Shown here: positions 15,460 to 23,582 of the stretch, in pieces | How the letters are laid out: the number at the start of each line of letters is the position of its first letter | Numbering within the stretch: position 1 is the stretch's first letter | Source of the DNA: an uncultured Ilumatobacter sp. | Lineage (GTDB): Bacteria; Actinomycetota; Acidimicrobiia; Acidimicrobiales; Ilumatobacteraceae | Direction: 5' to 3' | Assembly: GCA_937919625.1 (NCBI GenBank) | Contig: CALFRK010000009.1 | Coordinates: forward strand, 1-34,617 | Length of the DNA stretch: 34,617 bases | The notes under the pieces: model-generated | The model's database searches: none | What the model was told of the DNA's origin: nothing | What the model saw: the letters and a program-made list of their open reading frames with translations, nothing else | Translations under genes and position numbers: made by a program

Positions 15460-17796
15460 ATGACGACGCAACCGTCGCGTTCGACGATGACCCATTGGGG
15501 TGCGTTCCGTGTGGTTGCCGACGCCAACGGCATCGTCGATGTGAAAGGGGTCGACGGCGACAACGACCCGTCGCCGATCGGGGACCGTCTTCGCGAAGCC
15601 AACGCTCGACGCGTCCCCGCACCGCTGGTGCGGGAATCGTGGCTGACTGACGGAGTCTTCGCCAACCCGCACCGCCGCGGCCTCGACCGGCTGGTGCCCG
15701 TCGAATGGGATCATGCGATCGACCTGGCGGCTGACGCGATCGCGGCGACGATCGCAGAACACGGCAACCAAGCTGTGTACGCCGGATCGTACGGGTGGGC
15801 GTCAGCCGGTCGATTTCATCATGCACAGAGCCAGCTCAAACGTTTCCTGAATCTGATCGGAGGTTTCACCGGCTCGATCGGCACTTACAGTTCCGGTGCG
15901 CTCGAAGTGGTGCTCCCCGAAGTGCTCGGCACCAACGAGATCACCTTCTTCGGATCCGGAGTGCCGTCGCTCGACGAAGTCGCCCACACGACCTCGCTGT
16001 TCGTCAGTTTCGGGGGATTCCCGGCTTTCAACACCCAGGTCAGTCCAGGCGGCGAAGCCCGCCACCTCTACCGTCCCCACATGCGGGCGGCCGCCGCCCG
16101 CGGCTGCGAATTCGTGTCGGTCGGACCAGTTATCGGGGAGTTCGACCGCGAACTCGCGGCCGATTGGCTCCCGATCAGGCCCGGAACCGACGCCGCCGCG
16201 ATGCTCGGCCTCGCCGGCGAACTCGCCCAGCAATTGACGCCAGACGAACTCGCCGGCAATCACATCCTGATGACCCACTGCACGGGTGGCCAACGACTCC
16301 TCGACCTCCTCGGGGGGCGGATCGACGGCACCCGACGCGATGCTGTCTGGGCAGCCGGGATCTGCGACGTTCCCGTCGACCAGCTTCGAGCGCTGGCACA
16401 ACGAATCGCCCAGGCTGAACGTCCGATCGTGAACGCCACCTGGTCGACGCAGCGCACCGAAGGTGGAGAGCAAGCGGTCTGGAGCCTGGTCGCCCTCGCA
16501 GCGATGACGGGCGAGCTCGGAACTGTCGGAGCGGGACTGGCGTTTGGCTATGGATCGATGGGCAACGTTGGTGCCCCGACAGCAGGAACCCGACTTCCGG
16601 CGATCGATCAGGGTTGCAACAAGATCGATACTGCCATCCCCGTGGCGACCCTCGTCGAAGCGCTCGAACGCCCGGGGGAGGAGTACCTGTTCGCAGGACA
16701 ACGACGCCGATACCCCCAGATCGACCTGATCTACTGGTGCGGCGGCAACCCATACCACCATCATCAGGACCTGGGCCGCCTCGAACGCGCCTGGCGAACG
16801 CCCAGAGCCGTCATCGTCAACGACCCGTATCTCACGGCGACGGCCCAACGAGCTGACATCGTCTTTCCGTCCTCGATCGGCCTGGAGCGCCGCGACCTGG
16901 CGGCACTGTCGTCATCCCGGTACCTCGTGTTCATGGACCGCATCCTGGACCCACACGAGCAATCACGTGACGACTTCGAGATCTTCTCGGACCTCGCCGA
17001 CCGATTCGGGTGCCGCGATCGTTTCACCGAAGGCCGCACCGCAGACGAGTGGGTCGAACACCTCTATGCGAGAGCGAAGACCGACGACACGAAACTGCCC
17101 GACTTCGCCGACTTCGTCGTCTCCGGCGAGGCGGAGCGAACCGTCGACGTGCCGGTCAACTTCATCCAGCAATTTCGCGACGAACCAGAACGGCACCCCT
17201 TGGCGACCGAGTCGGGTCGGGTTGAACTCTGGAAACAGAACCCCCCGCCCGGCGTCCCCGAACACCCCGACTGGAAGCCGCCACACGAGTGGCTGGGCGC
17301 TGCCGCCGCCGACCAGTTCCATCTCCTCTCGCCTCAGCCCAGAGGAACACTCCATTCCCAACTCGCAGGAACCGGCTCACCATCGCCGGCACCGGTCGTG
17401 ATCTCGATCGAGGATGCCAGGGATCGAGGATTGTCCGACGGCTGGATCGTGCTCCTGACGAATGAGCGCGGCGGTTGTCTCGCAACCGTGAGCACCAGCG
17501 ACTCGATCCGTCCAGGGGTACTTCTCCTTCACACCGGCGTGTGGTGGGAACCGGCCGAGACACGACTCGGCGTGGTCTGTGCGAACGGCAACCCAAACGC
17601 ATTGACGAACGCCCGAACGACGTCGCAGTGGGCATCGGCAACGGCCGCGCATACGTGTCTCGTCCGTCTCGTCGCCCCCGTGCCCGCCGACGTCTTGGCG
17701 GCGTGCGAGAAGGCGAGACGCCGACACTACAACGATCGCTCCAACGACGGTCCACGCGCTGCCGCGACTCCGACACGGGCCATCGCCCCAGAATGA
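15460..17796 (+). CDS. Cytoplasmic BisC/DMSO-reductase-family molybdoenzyme
   Basis: A 778-residue molybdopterin oxidoreductase. The start (THWGAFRVV) lacks both a twin-arginine signal and an N-terminal [4Fe-4S] cysteine set, as in biotin sulfoxide reductase BisC. Conserved blocks are YAGSYGWASAGRFHHAQSQ (residues 107-125) and TYSSGALEVVLPEVLG, in which Ser144 (or 145) should ligate molybdenum as in DMSO and TMAO reductases; later come WCGGNPYHHHQDL and a C-terminal dinucleotide-binding domain. The family reduces S-oxides and N-oxides. Its place inside a nucleoside catabolic operon is unusual: a sulfoxide (methylthioadenosine S-oxide) or nucleoside N-oxide is a sensible substrate, but that is inference. 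An internal ATG at 15487 is an alternative start. Confidence 0.85.
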   Translation: MTTQPSRSTMTHWGAFRVVADANGIVDVKGVDGDNDPSPIGDRLREANARRVPAPLVRESWLTDGVFANPHRRGLDRLVPVEWDHAIDLAADAIAATIAEHGNQAVYAGSYGWASAGRFHHAQSQLKRFLNLIGGFTGSIGTYSSGALEVVLPEVLGTNEITFFGSGVPSLDEVAHTTSLFVSFGGFPAFNTQVSPGGEARHLYRPHMRAAAARGCEFVSVGPVIGEFDRELAADWLPIRPGTDAAAMLGLAGELAQQLTPDELAGNHILMTHCTGGQRLLDLLGGRIDGTRRDAVWAAGICDVPVDQLRALAQRIAQAERPIVNATWSTQRTEGGEQAVWSLVALAAMTGELGTVGAGLAFGYGSMGNVGAPTAGTRLPAIDQGCNKIDTAIPVATLVEALERPGEEYLFAGQRRRYPQIDLIYWCGGNPYHHHQDLGRLERAWRTPRAVIVNDPYLTATAQRADIVFPSSIGLERRDLAALSSSRYLVFMDRILDPHEQSRDDFEIFSDLADRFGCRDRFTEGRTADEWVEHLYARAKTDDTKLPDFADFVVSGEAERTVDVPVNFIQQFRDEPERHPLATESGRVELWKQNPPPGVPEHPDWKPPHEWLGAAAADQFHLLSPQPRGTLHSQLAGTGSPSPAPVVISIEDARDRGLSDGWIVLLTNERGGCLATVSTSDSIRPGVLLLHTGVWWEPAETRLGVVCANGNPNALTNARTTSQWASATAAHTCLVRLVAPVPADVLAACEKARRRHYNDRSNDGPRAAATPTRAIAPE

Positions 17797-17806
17797 GGAA
17801 CCAACC

Positions 17807-18571
17807 ATGACAACACTTTCAAAAGAACCGCTGCCGGTACTGCGCGTCGCACCCGACGACCTTCCCGAGCGAATCGTCGTCGTCGGCGACCCCGACCGGG
17901 CCGAACGCATCGCTCACACGCTCGACGGATTCGAGGAACTCGGCCGCTACCGCGAATACGTCACGTTCCGAGGGAACCACCGCGGCGTCAACATCGGCGT
18001 CACCTCGCACGGCGTCGGAGCCGGCGGAGCTGCGATCTGCTTCGAAGAACTCTGTCGAGGCGGCGCCCAGGCAATCGTGCGGGTTGGCACCGCAGGAGGA
18101 TTGCAGCCGCATATTCTCGACGGACACCACATCGTGGTCGTTGGAGCGATCCGCGACGACGGCGTCACCGATCGGCTCGTTCCGTTGGGCTTCCCAGCGT
18201 TGGCGGCACGACGCCTGACCGACGCGTTGATGACCGCCGCCGCCGGCTCAGATCACGAAGTTCACGAGGGAATCACGCTGACCGGGGCCGTCATGTACCC
18301 GCTCGCCGTGCTCGGGAGCAACCTGGAACTCTGGCAGCGCGCCGGTGCCGCGTCCGTCGAGCAGGAGTGCGCCCCGCTGTTCGTCATCGCAGCGCTTCAC
18401 GGTATCGAGGCCAGCAGCATTCTTACGATCGACGGGAACCCGCTGCTCGAAAACGACGTCGAAATGTCCGACTACGACCCGCACCGGCAACTCGTCCACG
18501 ATGCAGTCGATGCCGCAGCGCTGATCGCCCTCGATGCCCTGTCCGCACTCGAGGTGCCTCCACGAAACTGA
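17807..18571 (+). CDS. Nucleoside phosphorylase (Udp/DeoD family)
   Basis: A 254-residue member of the PNP/UDP phosphorylase superfamily, which cleaves nucleosides with phosphate to base and (deoxy)ribose 1-phosphate. IVVVGDPDRAERIA (phosphate loop), SHGVGAGGAAICFEEL, AIVRVGTAGGLQ, and VEQECAPLFVIAALHGIEASSILTIDG (ribose-binding Glu region, then Asp in place of the purine-contacting SD motif) are all present. It ends the operon, ten bases after the molybdoenzyme, with GAGGAA as ribosome site. With the importer and mtnA it should provide the sugar 1-phosphate that MtnA uses. Base specificity cannot be read from the sequence. A truncated paralogue diverges from the start of the operon. Confidence 0.85.
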   Translation: MTTLSKEPLPVLRVAPDDLPERIVVVGDPDRAERIAHTLDGFEELGRYREYVTFRGNHRGVNIGVTSHGVGAGGAAICFEELCRGGAQAIVRVGTAGGLQPHILDGHHIVVVGAIRDDGVTDRLVPLGFPALAARRLTDALMTAAAGSDHEVHEGITLTGAVMYPLAVLGSNLELWQRAGAASVEQECAPLFVIAALHGIEASSILTIDGNPLLENDVEMSDYDPHRQLVHDAVDAAALIALDALSALEVPPRN

Positions 18572-19070
18572 GGAGTACGCGGGGTCGGCCGAGTGGCGTG
18601 AGGGCGAGTAATCCATCCAGACGATGATGGTCACCACCGGCTGAGACCGCTGGGGTGCTTCTCGTCGCGCTGGGAAGCGCCACTCCTTGTACCGTCTTTG
18701 TGTCCAAGTTGGCGGCGGCTAGAGCCCCCGGGCGGGGTCCCGCTGCCTGGCCTTCGGGCAGGTGACGCGGTCGATGTGCTCGGCGTGCGTCCCACCTCGG
18801 CTGCGCCTGATGCTGGTGAGTCGGGCGCGTAGGTGCGACGATCCACGAGACGACTGTCTGGCTGGTCGCGGAACGGTCGAGCTTGCCGCGCGCCATCGCC
18901 TCGTCTCTGAAGTCGACGTTAGATTACGCGAGACCCTTTCGGGGACCTTACGCACACACACAATGGTGGACGTCAGTGGACGTGGGTGGAAAGAAGATGG
19001 CACCTGACCTGGACATGCGTGGACGCCGATGCACGGCCATGGGCGATCGGGCCATGTATGGCACGGAAGA
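18572..19070. other. Intergenic region, no gene seen
   Basis: About 500 bp between the last operon gene and the tmRNA fragment. Open frames on both strands translate to Arg/Ser/Pro-rich sequences without family features or ribosome sites. GTGGACG occurs several times between 18960 and 19030. If the tmRNA fragment marks an island end, a recombinase would be expected here, but I find none; only decayed DNA remains. Confidence 0.45.
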
Positions 19071-19101
19071 GGTCAAGGGTTCGATTCCCTTTAGCTCCAC
19101 C
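19071..19101 (+). ncRNA. ssrA: 3' end fragment of tmRNA (ssrA), probable att site
   Basis: AAGGG-TTCGATT-CCCTT (19075-19091) is a perfect T arm and TAGCTCC-ACC (19092-19101) the 3' acceptor strand; AGCTCCACC is the typical tmRNA end. The matching 5' acceptor strand (GGGGCT-like), the tag-peptide reading frame (ending ALAA) and the pseudoknots are not found in the 350 bases upstream. It is therefore only the 3' piece, as left when an element integrates into ssrA. Confidence 0.65.
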
Positions 19102-19107
19102 CCGAAA

Positions 19108-19124
19108 CCAGGTCGGAGACCTGG
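19108..19124 (+). terminator. Terminator hairpin behind the tmRNA fragment
   Basis: CCAGGTC-GGA-GACCTGG is a perfect 7-bp stem with a 3-base loop, followed by AATTTCTTCG. It sits six bases after the tmRNA fragment, where the ssrA terminator is expected. The T run is interrupted. Confidence 0.6.
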
Positions 19125-19276
19125 AATTTCTTCGTTCTCGAAGGCTCGCTCGACGTCGGTGAGTAACGCTTACGGCGCTGGCGGTGCACGTTTGTGCGTG
19201 GTCCAGTCGAGTTGTGCGACGGTTGTTCCAGCTGGCCTGCGCGCATTCGAGGCTCCTCCTTCATTCCAGTGTTCGG

Positions 19277-19488
19277 TTACGGCCCTTGATCTTGGCGCGG
19301 GGCGTTGGCGAGCACGTGCTCCCGGAACTTCTCGACCGCGGGCGGTCTGTGGCGACGCTCGCGCCATGCCAGGGTGAGTTCGGGTCGAATCGCGGGTTCG
19401 ACGGGTCGATACCAGATCGGCGAGGCGGTCTGTTCGACGAAGGCCAGGGGAAGGATCGCGACGCCGAGGCCGTGGAAATCCGATCGGA
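19277..19488 (-). pseudogene. LysR-family regulator, C-terminal fragment
   Basis: The minus strand encodes the last 70 or so residues of a LysR-type regulator: DFHGLGVAILPLAFVEQ, then WYRPVEP, LTLAWRERRHRPPAVEKFREHVL, ending at a TAA at 19277-19279. These are the final strand and helix of the effector-binding domain. The helix-turn-helix and most of the effector domain should lie to the right, but from about 19480 the DNA belongs to an SRPBCC gene on the plus strand. The gene is therefore cut, and no start is possible. Confidence 0.75.
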
Positions 19489-19915
19489 TCGACGATTCAG
19501 GTTCGACGTTGATCGCACCTCGTTGTGGGCGGCCATCACCCGCATCGAGCTATACCGGCAGTGGTGGCCTTGGCTGCACGAATTCGAAGGGTCCGCGTTC
19601 AGCGAGGGGGTGCGCTGGCGTTGTGTGGTCAAGCCGCCTTTGCCATACACGCTGCACATCGATGTCATCTTGATCGAGGTCGACGCCCACAGCCTCGTGC
19701 GAGCACGTGTCGAAGGTGACATCACCGGGTGGGCACAACTCACCGCGATGGATCAGGACTGCGGGTGCGAGGTCCGCCTCATCTCCGAACTCAGCCCGGC
19801 GAGCGATGCACTCCGCCGGATTGCGCTCGTCGTACGACCCGTGGCAACGTTCGGTCACAATTGGGTGCTCGACACAGGTGCACGACAATTCCGAAACGTC
19901 GCGCTCCACCCGTAA
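19472..19915 (+). CDS. SRPBCC-fold protein
   Basis: A 147-residue single-domain protein of the SRPBCC (START/polyketide cyclase-like) superfamily. It opens VEIRSDRRFRFDVDRTSLWAAI, then the typical YRQWWPWLHEFEG, VKPPLPYTLHIDV, and a C-terminal helix GHNWVLDTGARQF. Such proteins bind a hydrophobic ligand; the function is unknown. The GTG at 19472 is the only start that fits the domain, but it lacks a good ribosome site and overlaps the LysR fragment. The natural start and promoter may therefore have been lost at the junction. The domain itself looks complete. A second, unrelated SRPBCC gene lies at 28060. Confidence 0.65.
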   Translation: MEIRSDRRFRFDVDRTSLWAAITRIELYRQWWPWLHEFEGSAFSEGVRWRCVVKPPLPYTLHIDVILIEVDAHSLVRARVEGDITGWAQLTAMDQDCGCEVRLISELSPASDALRRIALVVRPVATFGHNWVLDTGARQFRNVALHP

Positions 19916-20295
19916 GCGCAGAACCGTCAGCGAGGCCGCTGCACGGATCGATCTCAGGCCTGCGATGAGGACGCTAGGAAGCCACTCGGGATCAACTCGT
20001 CGGCGGCACCTCTGGCGTACGTTTACCGATCGCTATCCGGACGCCGCGGTCCTCCCGATCACGAGGTCGGTGGCAGCGAGTGTGTAGACGCAGACTTTGC
20101 CGGTGGTCGTGAGCTTCGTCCTAGCTCGGTCCGAACGCCGTCGCCGCAACGACACGACACGAGCCCGGGCTCTGACCGCATCTCCACCGCGTGGAACCAT
20201 GGTGGCCATCCACCCCGGCGCTCAACCCGAACGGGCGCTGCCGGGCGAGCATCCAGTCGCCTACAATGACGACGGATCGGCTCGGAGGTGCGCTG
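19916..20295. other. Intergenic region, no gene seen
   Basis: 380 bp without a supportable gene. Minus-strand frames are Arg/Ser-rich shadows of the next gene. TACAAT just before 20270, upstream of the LRAT gene, could be a -10 box, but no -35 box is recognisable. Confidence 0.45.
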
Positions 20296-21372
20296 ATGGC
20301 TGCTGGTGATCATGTATTCGTGCGACGGCCCGGGTACACCCATCATGGGGTCGAGGTGAACGACGGGATGGTCGTTCACTTTTCCGGTACGCCAGGCAGC
20401 AAGCGCGGCGCATCGATTCGTCGAGAGCCGTTGGAGACGTTCTCCAAGGATGCCACGGTGCAGGTGACGGATTACGGTGAGCGATTCGATCCCGCCGAGG
20501 TGGTAGAGCGTGCGGAGTCCAAGCTCGGCCAGTCTGGCTACAACCTGTATGGCAACAACTGTGAGCACTTTGCCCGATGGTGCGTGACGGGCGATCATAA
20601 GAGCCGTCAGGTCAACGGGTTCAAGGCGACTGGGGCGGTCGGAGGATCGACTGCCACGGCGGCGGGAGGCGTTGGCGTGGTAAGCGCCGCTGGGGTGACG
20701 ACTGGACTGAGCGGTCCGGGGATCATGTCGGGTCTTGCCGCGAGCGGAGCTGTCGTCGGCAGTGGTGCAGTCGGAGGGCTCGTGGTGCTCGGGCTCGTGC
20801 CGGGGGTTACGAGTGCTTTGGTCATGAACGTTGCTCTTCGAGACGACAAGGCGCTGCCGAGCAGTGAGAGGTCGGCACGTCGAGTTGGCCGCAAGGCTTC
20901 GGTGGCGGGAGTCGCTGGGGGGAGCATGGCAGGTGTGGCGGCTGTCAGTTCTGCTGGCTCGGTCGCTGGATTGAGCGCGGCTGGGATTAGCTCCGGCCTC
21001 GCGACCATCGGAGGAACGATCGGCGGAGGAATGGCGGCTGGCTCGTTCGTCGTGATTGCTGTTCCAGCGGTGGCAGCGGCGGGAGTTGGGTATGGGGCGT
21101 ACAGGTTGACGAGGTTCGTCGCCGCACATCCACCATCCGGTTCGCCGCAAGTATCGAAAGCCGCTACACGCCTCCGTAGATCAGTCGCTGGGAGCGAGGT
21201 AGCGAAGCGGCTGCGGATCAAGGTCACCGATAGCGAACTGACCCACCGGCTCCGAGACTCAGCCGCTGAAGTTCCTCGTCGCATGACCGAGCTGAGATCG
21301 CGCCGCCATGCCGATCCCGATTCAGCTTCAGCGAACGGAACCGACGCTGGAGGGAACGGCGGCCGTCACTGA
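20296..21372 (+). CDS. LRAT-domain protein with glycine-rich hydrophobic region
   Basis: A 358-residue protein. Residues 1-100 form an LRAT domain (NlpC/P60 superfamily): GDHVFVRRPGYTHHGVEV gives the catalytic His (16 or 17), VVHFSG a second His (28), and GNNCEHFARWC the nucleophile Cys89. The family acts as lipid acyltransferase or hydrolase. Residues about 110-290 are long Gly/Ala/Val/Ser-rich hydrophobic stretches with repeated motifs (SAAGVTTGLSG, SAGSVAGLSAAGISSGLA), resembling glycine-zipper membrane insertion segments and apparently duplicated. The tail of about 70 residues is basic. GGAGG seven bases before the ATG at 20296 fixes the start. It may be a membrane-acting toxin or lipid-modifying enzyme; this is inference. 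It converges on the next gene with a 7-bp overlap. Confidence 0.75.
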   Translation: MAAGDHVFVRRPGYTHHGVEVNDGMVVHFSGTPGSKRGASIRREPLETFSKDATVQVTDYGERFDPAEVVERAESKLGQSGYNLYGNNCEHFARWCVTGDHKSRQVNGFKATGAVGGSTATAAGGVGVVSAAGVTTGLSGPGIMSGLAASGAVVGSGAVGGLVVLGLVPGVTSALVMNVALRDDKALPSSERSARRVGRKASVAGVAGGSMAGVAAVSSAGSVAGLSAAGISSGLATIGGTIGGGMAAGSFVVIAVPAVAAAGVGYGAYRLTRFVAAHPPSGSPQVSKAATRLRRSVAGSEVAKRLRIKVTDSELTHRLRDSAAEVPRRMTELRSRRHADPDSASANGTDAGGNGGRH

Positions 21373-22091
21373 ATGCGATCTGAGCCAGGATCGGAACCGT
21401 CAGATCGAGGCTCGGTGGAGCTTCGCCGTCGCTGCCTCCACGTTCGGGTCGCTGTTGCCTTCCGGCGCGCCAGCGACAGGCGTTCGCTCATCGTCCTCCT
21501 ATCTAGGCGCTTCTGATACTTGCTTCGGGCCTTCTCGCCCTTCTTATTGAGAGCGGCGATCTCCAGTTCCGTGAGCTTGACCCGGAACCGCCGGCCGTAC
21601 CTCAACATCCGAGCGTCCCAGGCAATGCAGCGAGCGACCTGTCCCGCCTCCTTATCACCGTACTTGCCTGTGGTGAAACGGATGGCTCTCTCGGTTGTCA
21701 ACTCCACGTCGGACGGCTGGCCGTCGCTGCCGAAGGCCACACCAAGTTGGACGAGCCGCTTCGCCGAGCCGAGGACCGCTCCATGCTTCGGCCGAAGCAT
21801 GAGCACCCAAACCCATATGAGGAAGATCAGCGTTCCCACACCCCATACGGGCGACTCGACGAATGCCGCAACGATGAATACCGCTGAGGTAAACCCGGCT
21901 GAAAGGAGGATGGCGATGGCGATGACGGTGACGATGACGGTGACCGCAAACGCAGGAACTCGCGAACGCCGAATCTTCGACTGCCAGTCCGGGATCAGGG
22001 CCGTCACAAGGAACCCACGTACGCCCATCGTCGGCCCATCCGTTGCCTTTCGGTACAAGGCGACCGGATCGACGCCGAGCCCGAACTCCAT
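21366..22091 (-). CDS. Membrane protein of unknown family
   Basis: A 241-residue protein with two clear hydrophobic helices (about residues 46-64 and 82-100, with a moderately hydrophobic stretch at 67-80 between), a short cytoplasmic N-terminus and a long, highly basic C-terminal region rich in Arg/Lys (KKGEKARSKYQKRL, RRKATATRTWRQRRR). I recognise no family. The basic tail suggests contact with nucleic acid or the membrane surface. The ATG at 22091 is the first in the frame; no strong ribosome site is visible. Its 3' end overlaps the LRAT gene by 7 bp on the other strand, so the two were probably arranged before decay set in around them. Confidence 0.55.
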   Translation of the reverse strand: MEFGLGVDPVALYRKATDGPTMGVRGFLVTALIPDWQSKIRRSRVPAFAVTVIVTVIAIAILLSAGFTSAVFIVAAFVESPVWGVGTLIFLIWVWVLMLRPKHGAVLGSAKRLVQLGVAFGSDGQPSDVELTTERAIRFTTGKYGDKEAGQVARCIAWDARMLRYGRRFRVKLTELEIAALNKKGEKARSKYQKRLDRRTMSERLSLARRKATATRTWRQRRRSSTEPRSDGSDPGSDRIQ

Positions 22092-22339
22092 GCGCCAACA
22101 CTAAACGCCCGTCCCGTTGACTGGCCGACTTTGATACGTCAGCGCCGCAACGATGCCAGTTTCTCGGCACGCGGCCTCCGAGGTCATCGCCCGCGGGTGA
22201 CCGGATGTTCGATCGCCAACCGAACGCCGAGGTCATTGCCCTGGCCCGCCGCTCAGTTGTGAGCGCAGTCATCACGGGGCGGCTCACGTGAGCGTTGGTG
22301 TGGGGCCGTGGGGTTCGGCCTGACGGGAGAGGGGCCAAC

Positions 22340-23050
22340 TCAGCGAAGATCGACTACGACGCCGCTGTGGTCGCTGGTTCGCTCGCCGTCGATGACGTTG
22401 GGCCATGCCGTGACTTCGTGCACGGTGAGGTCCGAGCTGACTGCGATGTGGTCAATGAGTTGGCCAACGGGGTGATCGCCCGCACTCGCGACGTGCAACG
22501 GCCCGAGTGCTGCGTCGAGCGCGACAGCGGCCGCATGAGGTTGACGAGATCTCGGGATTCGTTGATTGAAGTCGCCGGCCACAATCGTTGCGCCCAATCG
22601 AAGCGACTCAGCAACGGCGGGCCCGAGCGCCTCGCAGTAGTCCAAGTGTTCCGCCCAGCGCTCCCGGTCGGCACGACCACCTCTCACATGTGCGTCCTGC
22701 CAGGGGATGCACACAGCGAGTAGTTGGAACGGCATGCCAGCCACGACTGTCGTTCCATGAACGAACCTGCCTCTAGCCGAAGGTGCAGCGAGATGGGTGC
22801 TGCGAACCCACGGTGTGCGAGACCAGGCGACTACTTTTCGGCGTTGGCCTTTGATGGGGTACCCCCAGTCGGGACCACCATCGATTCGGTACGGGTAGTC
22901 GACCCATTCATGCAGCGAATCCTCAGTGGTGACGATGATGTCCGCGTCAAGTCCAACCAGGTGGCCCATCGCTCGTTCATGACGACTGCTACCTGGTGTA
23001 GCCCATTCAAGGTTCCACGTGGCAACTCGCAGAGGTCTGTACATCGCCAT
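22340..23050 (-). CDS. Endonuclease/exonuclease/phosphatase-family protein
   Basis: A 236-residue protein of the EEP fold (DNase I-like). LRVATWNLEWA holds the conserved Asn13 and metal-binding Glu15; VAGDFNQRIP is the central GDFN motif; LIDHIAVS and TSDHSGVVVDL provide the C-terminal catalytic Asp-His. All active-site motifs are intact, so it is probably an active phosphodiesterase or phosphatase. Members act on DNA, inositol phosphates or sphingomyelin; the substrate cannot be told here. ATG codons at 23050 and 23044 are both possible starts; the first is given. It stands alone in the variable zone before tRNA-Pro. Confidence 0.8.
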   Translation of the reverse strand: MAMYRPLRVATWNLEWATPGSSRHERAMGHLVGLDADIIVTTEDSLHEWVDYPYRIDGGPDWGYPIKGQRRKVVAWSRTPWVRSTHLAAPSARGRFVHGTTVVAGMPFQLLAVCIPWQDAHVRGGRADRERWAEHLDYCEALGPAVAESLRLGATIVAGDFNQRIPRSRQPHAAAVALDAALGPLHVASAGDHPVGQLIDHIAVSSDLTVHEVTAWPNVIDGERTSDHSGVVVDLR

Positions 23051-23582
23051 AGGACTAGCACGGTCTCATACGACGACAACACGCGCCGAGTGGATGGAAT
23101 GCGCGGGCGAGGTGCACAAGGTGATTGTCGGCCGCAGCCATGAGCCGTAGCAGGTCACCGTCAGCCATCCGCATGACCATCGCCATCTGAGATGCCTTAC
23201 TCGAGCGGGCGGTTGGCGTCATCAAAGTCTTCTTAGGCGGCACCCGGTAAACGCGCTCCATAATCCGCCGACGGACACAGGGCGACCGCAACAGTCCGGC
23301 CCCAGTGCAGTGCTCGATATTCGCGACCCCACGACGGCATGCACAGTTCAGGATCCGGCAGACCAGAGCATCTGGAGATAGGCCGCGCGATGGTCTAGTC
23401 GTCGTCGGGCGTTCCACAACGACGGTCGAGACGGCGCCTTGCGGTCCAGGTCGTGCGTTGATCCCTCGTGACTGATCAGTACGGGTCGGTCGCCGATTCT
23501 GCGCCGTTCGTGTTCCCCCGCACATTCCCCCGCACAGCGGTTGTTGGTTCCGGTCGGACTAGAAAACACCTCGTAGATATAG
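23051..23582. other. Intergenic region, no gene seen
   Basis: About 530 bp between the EEP gene and the 3' end of tRNA-Pro. The minus-strand frame at 23055-23525 contains stretches such as PPKKTLMTPTARSSKASQ without a recognisable family. GTGCGGGGGAA occurs twice in a row on the minus strand near 23520. The space next to a tRNA 3' end is a common integration site, so this may be a decayed remnant. Confidence 0.4.

Noticed and set aside
18883-19377. Plus-strand frame containing VKGSIPFSSTPK
   Set aside because: The motif is the translated tmRNA 3' end; the remainder shows no family feature.
20059-21150. Minus-strand 363-codon frame
   Set aside because: It is antisense to the LRAT gene and Arg/Ser-rich, while the plus-strand gene has a ribosome site and an intact active site.
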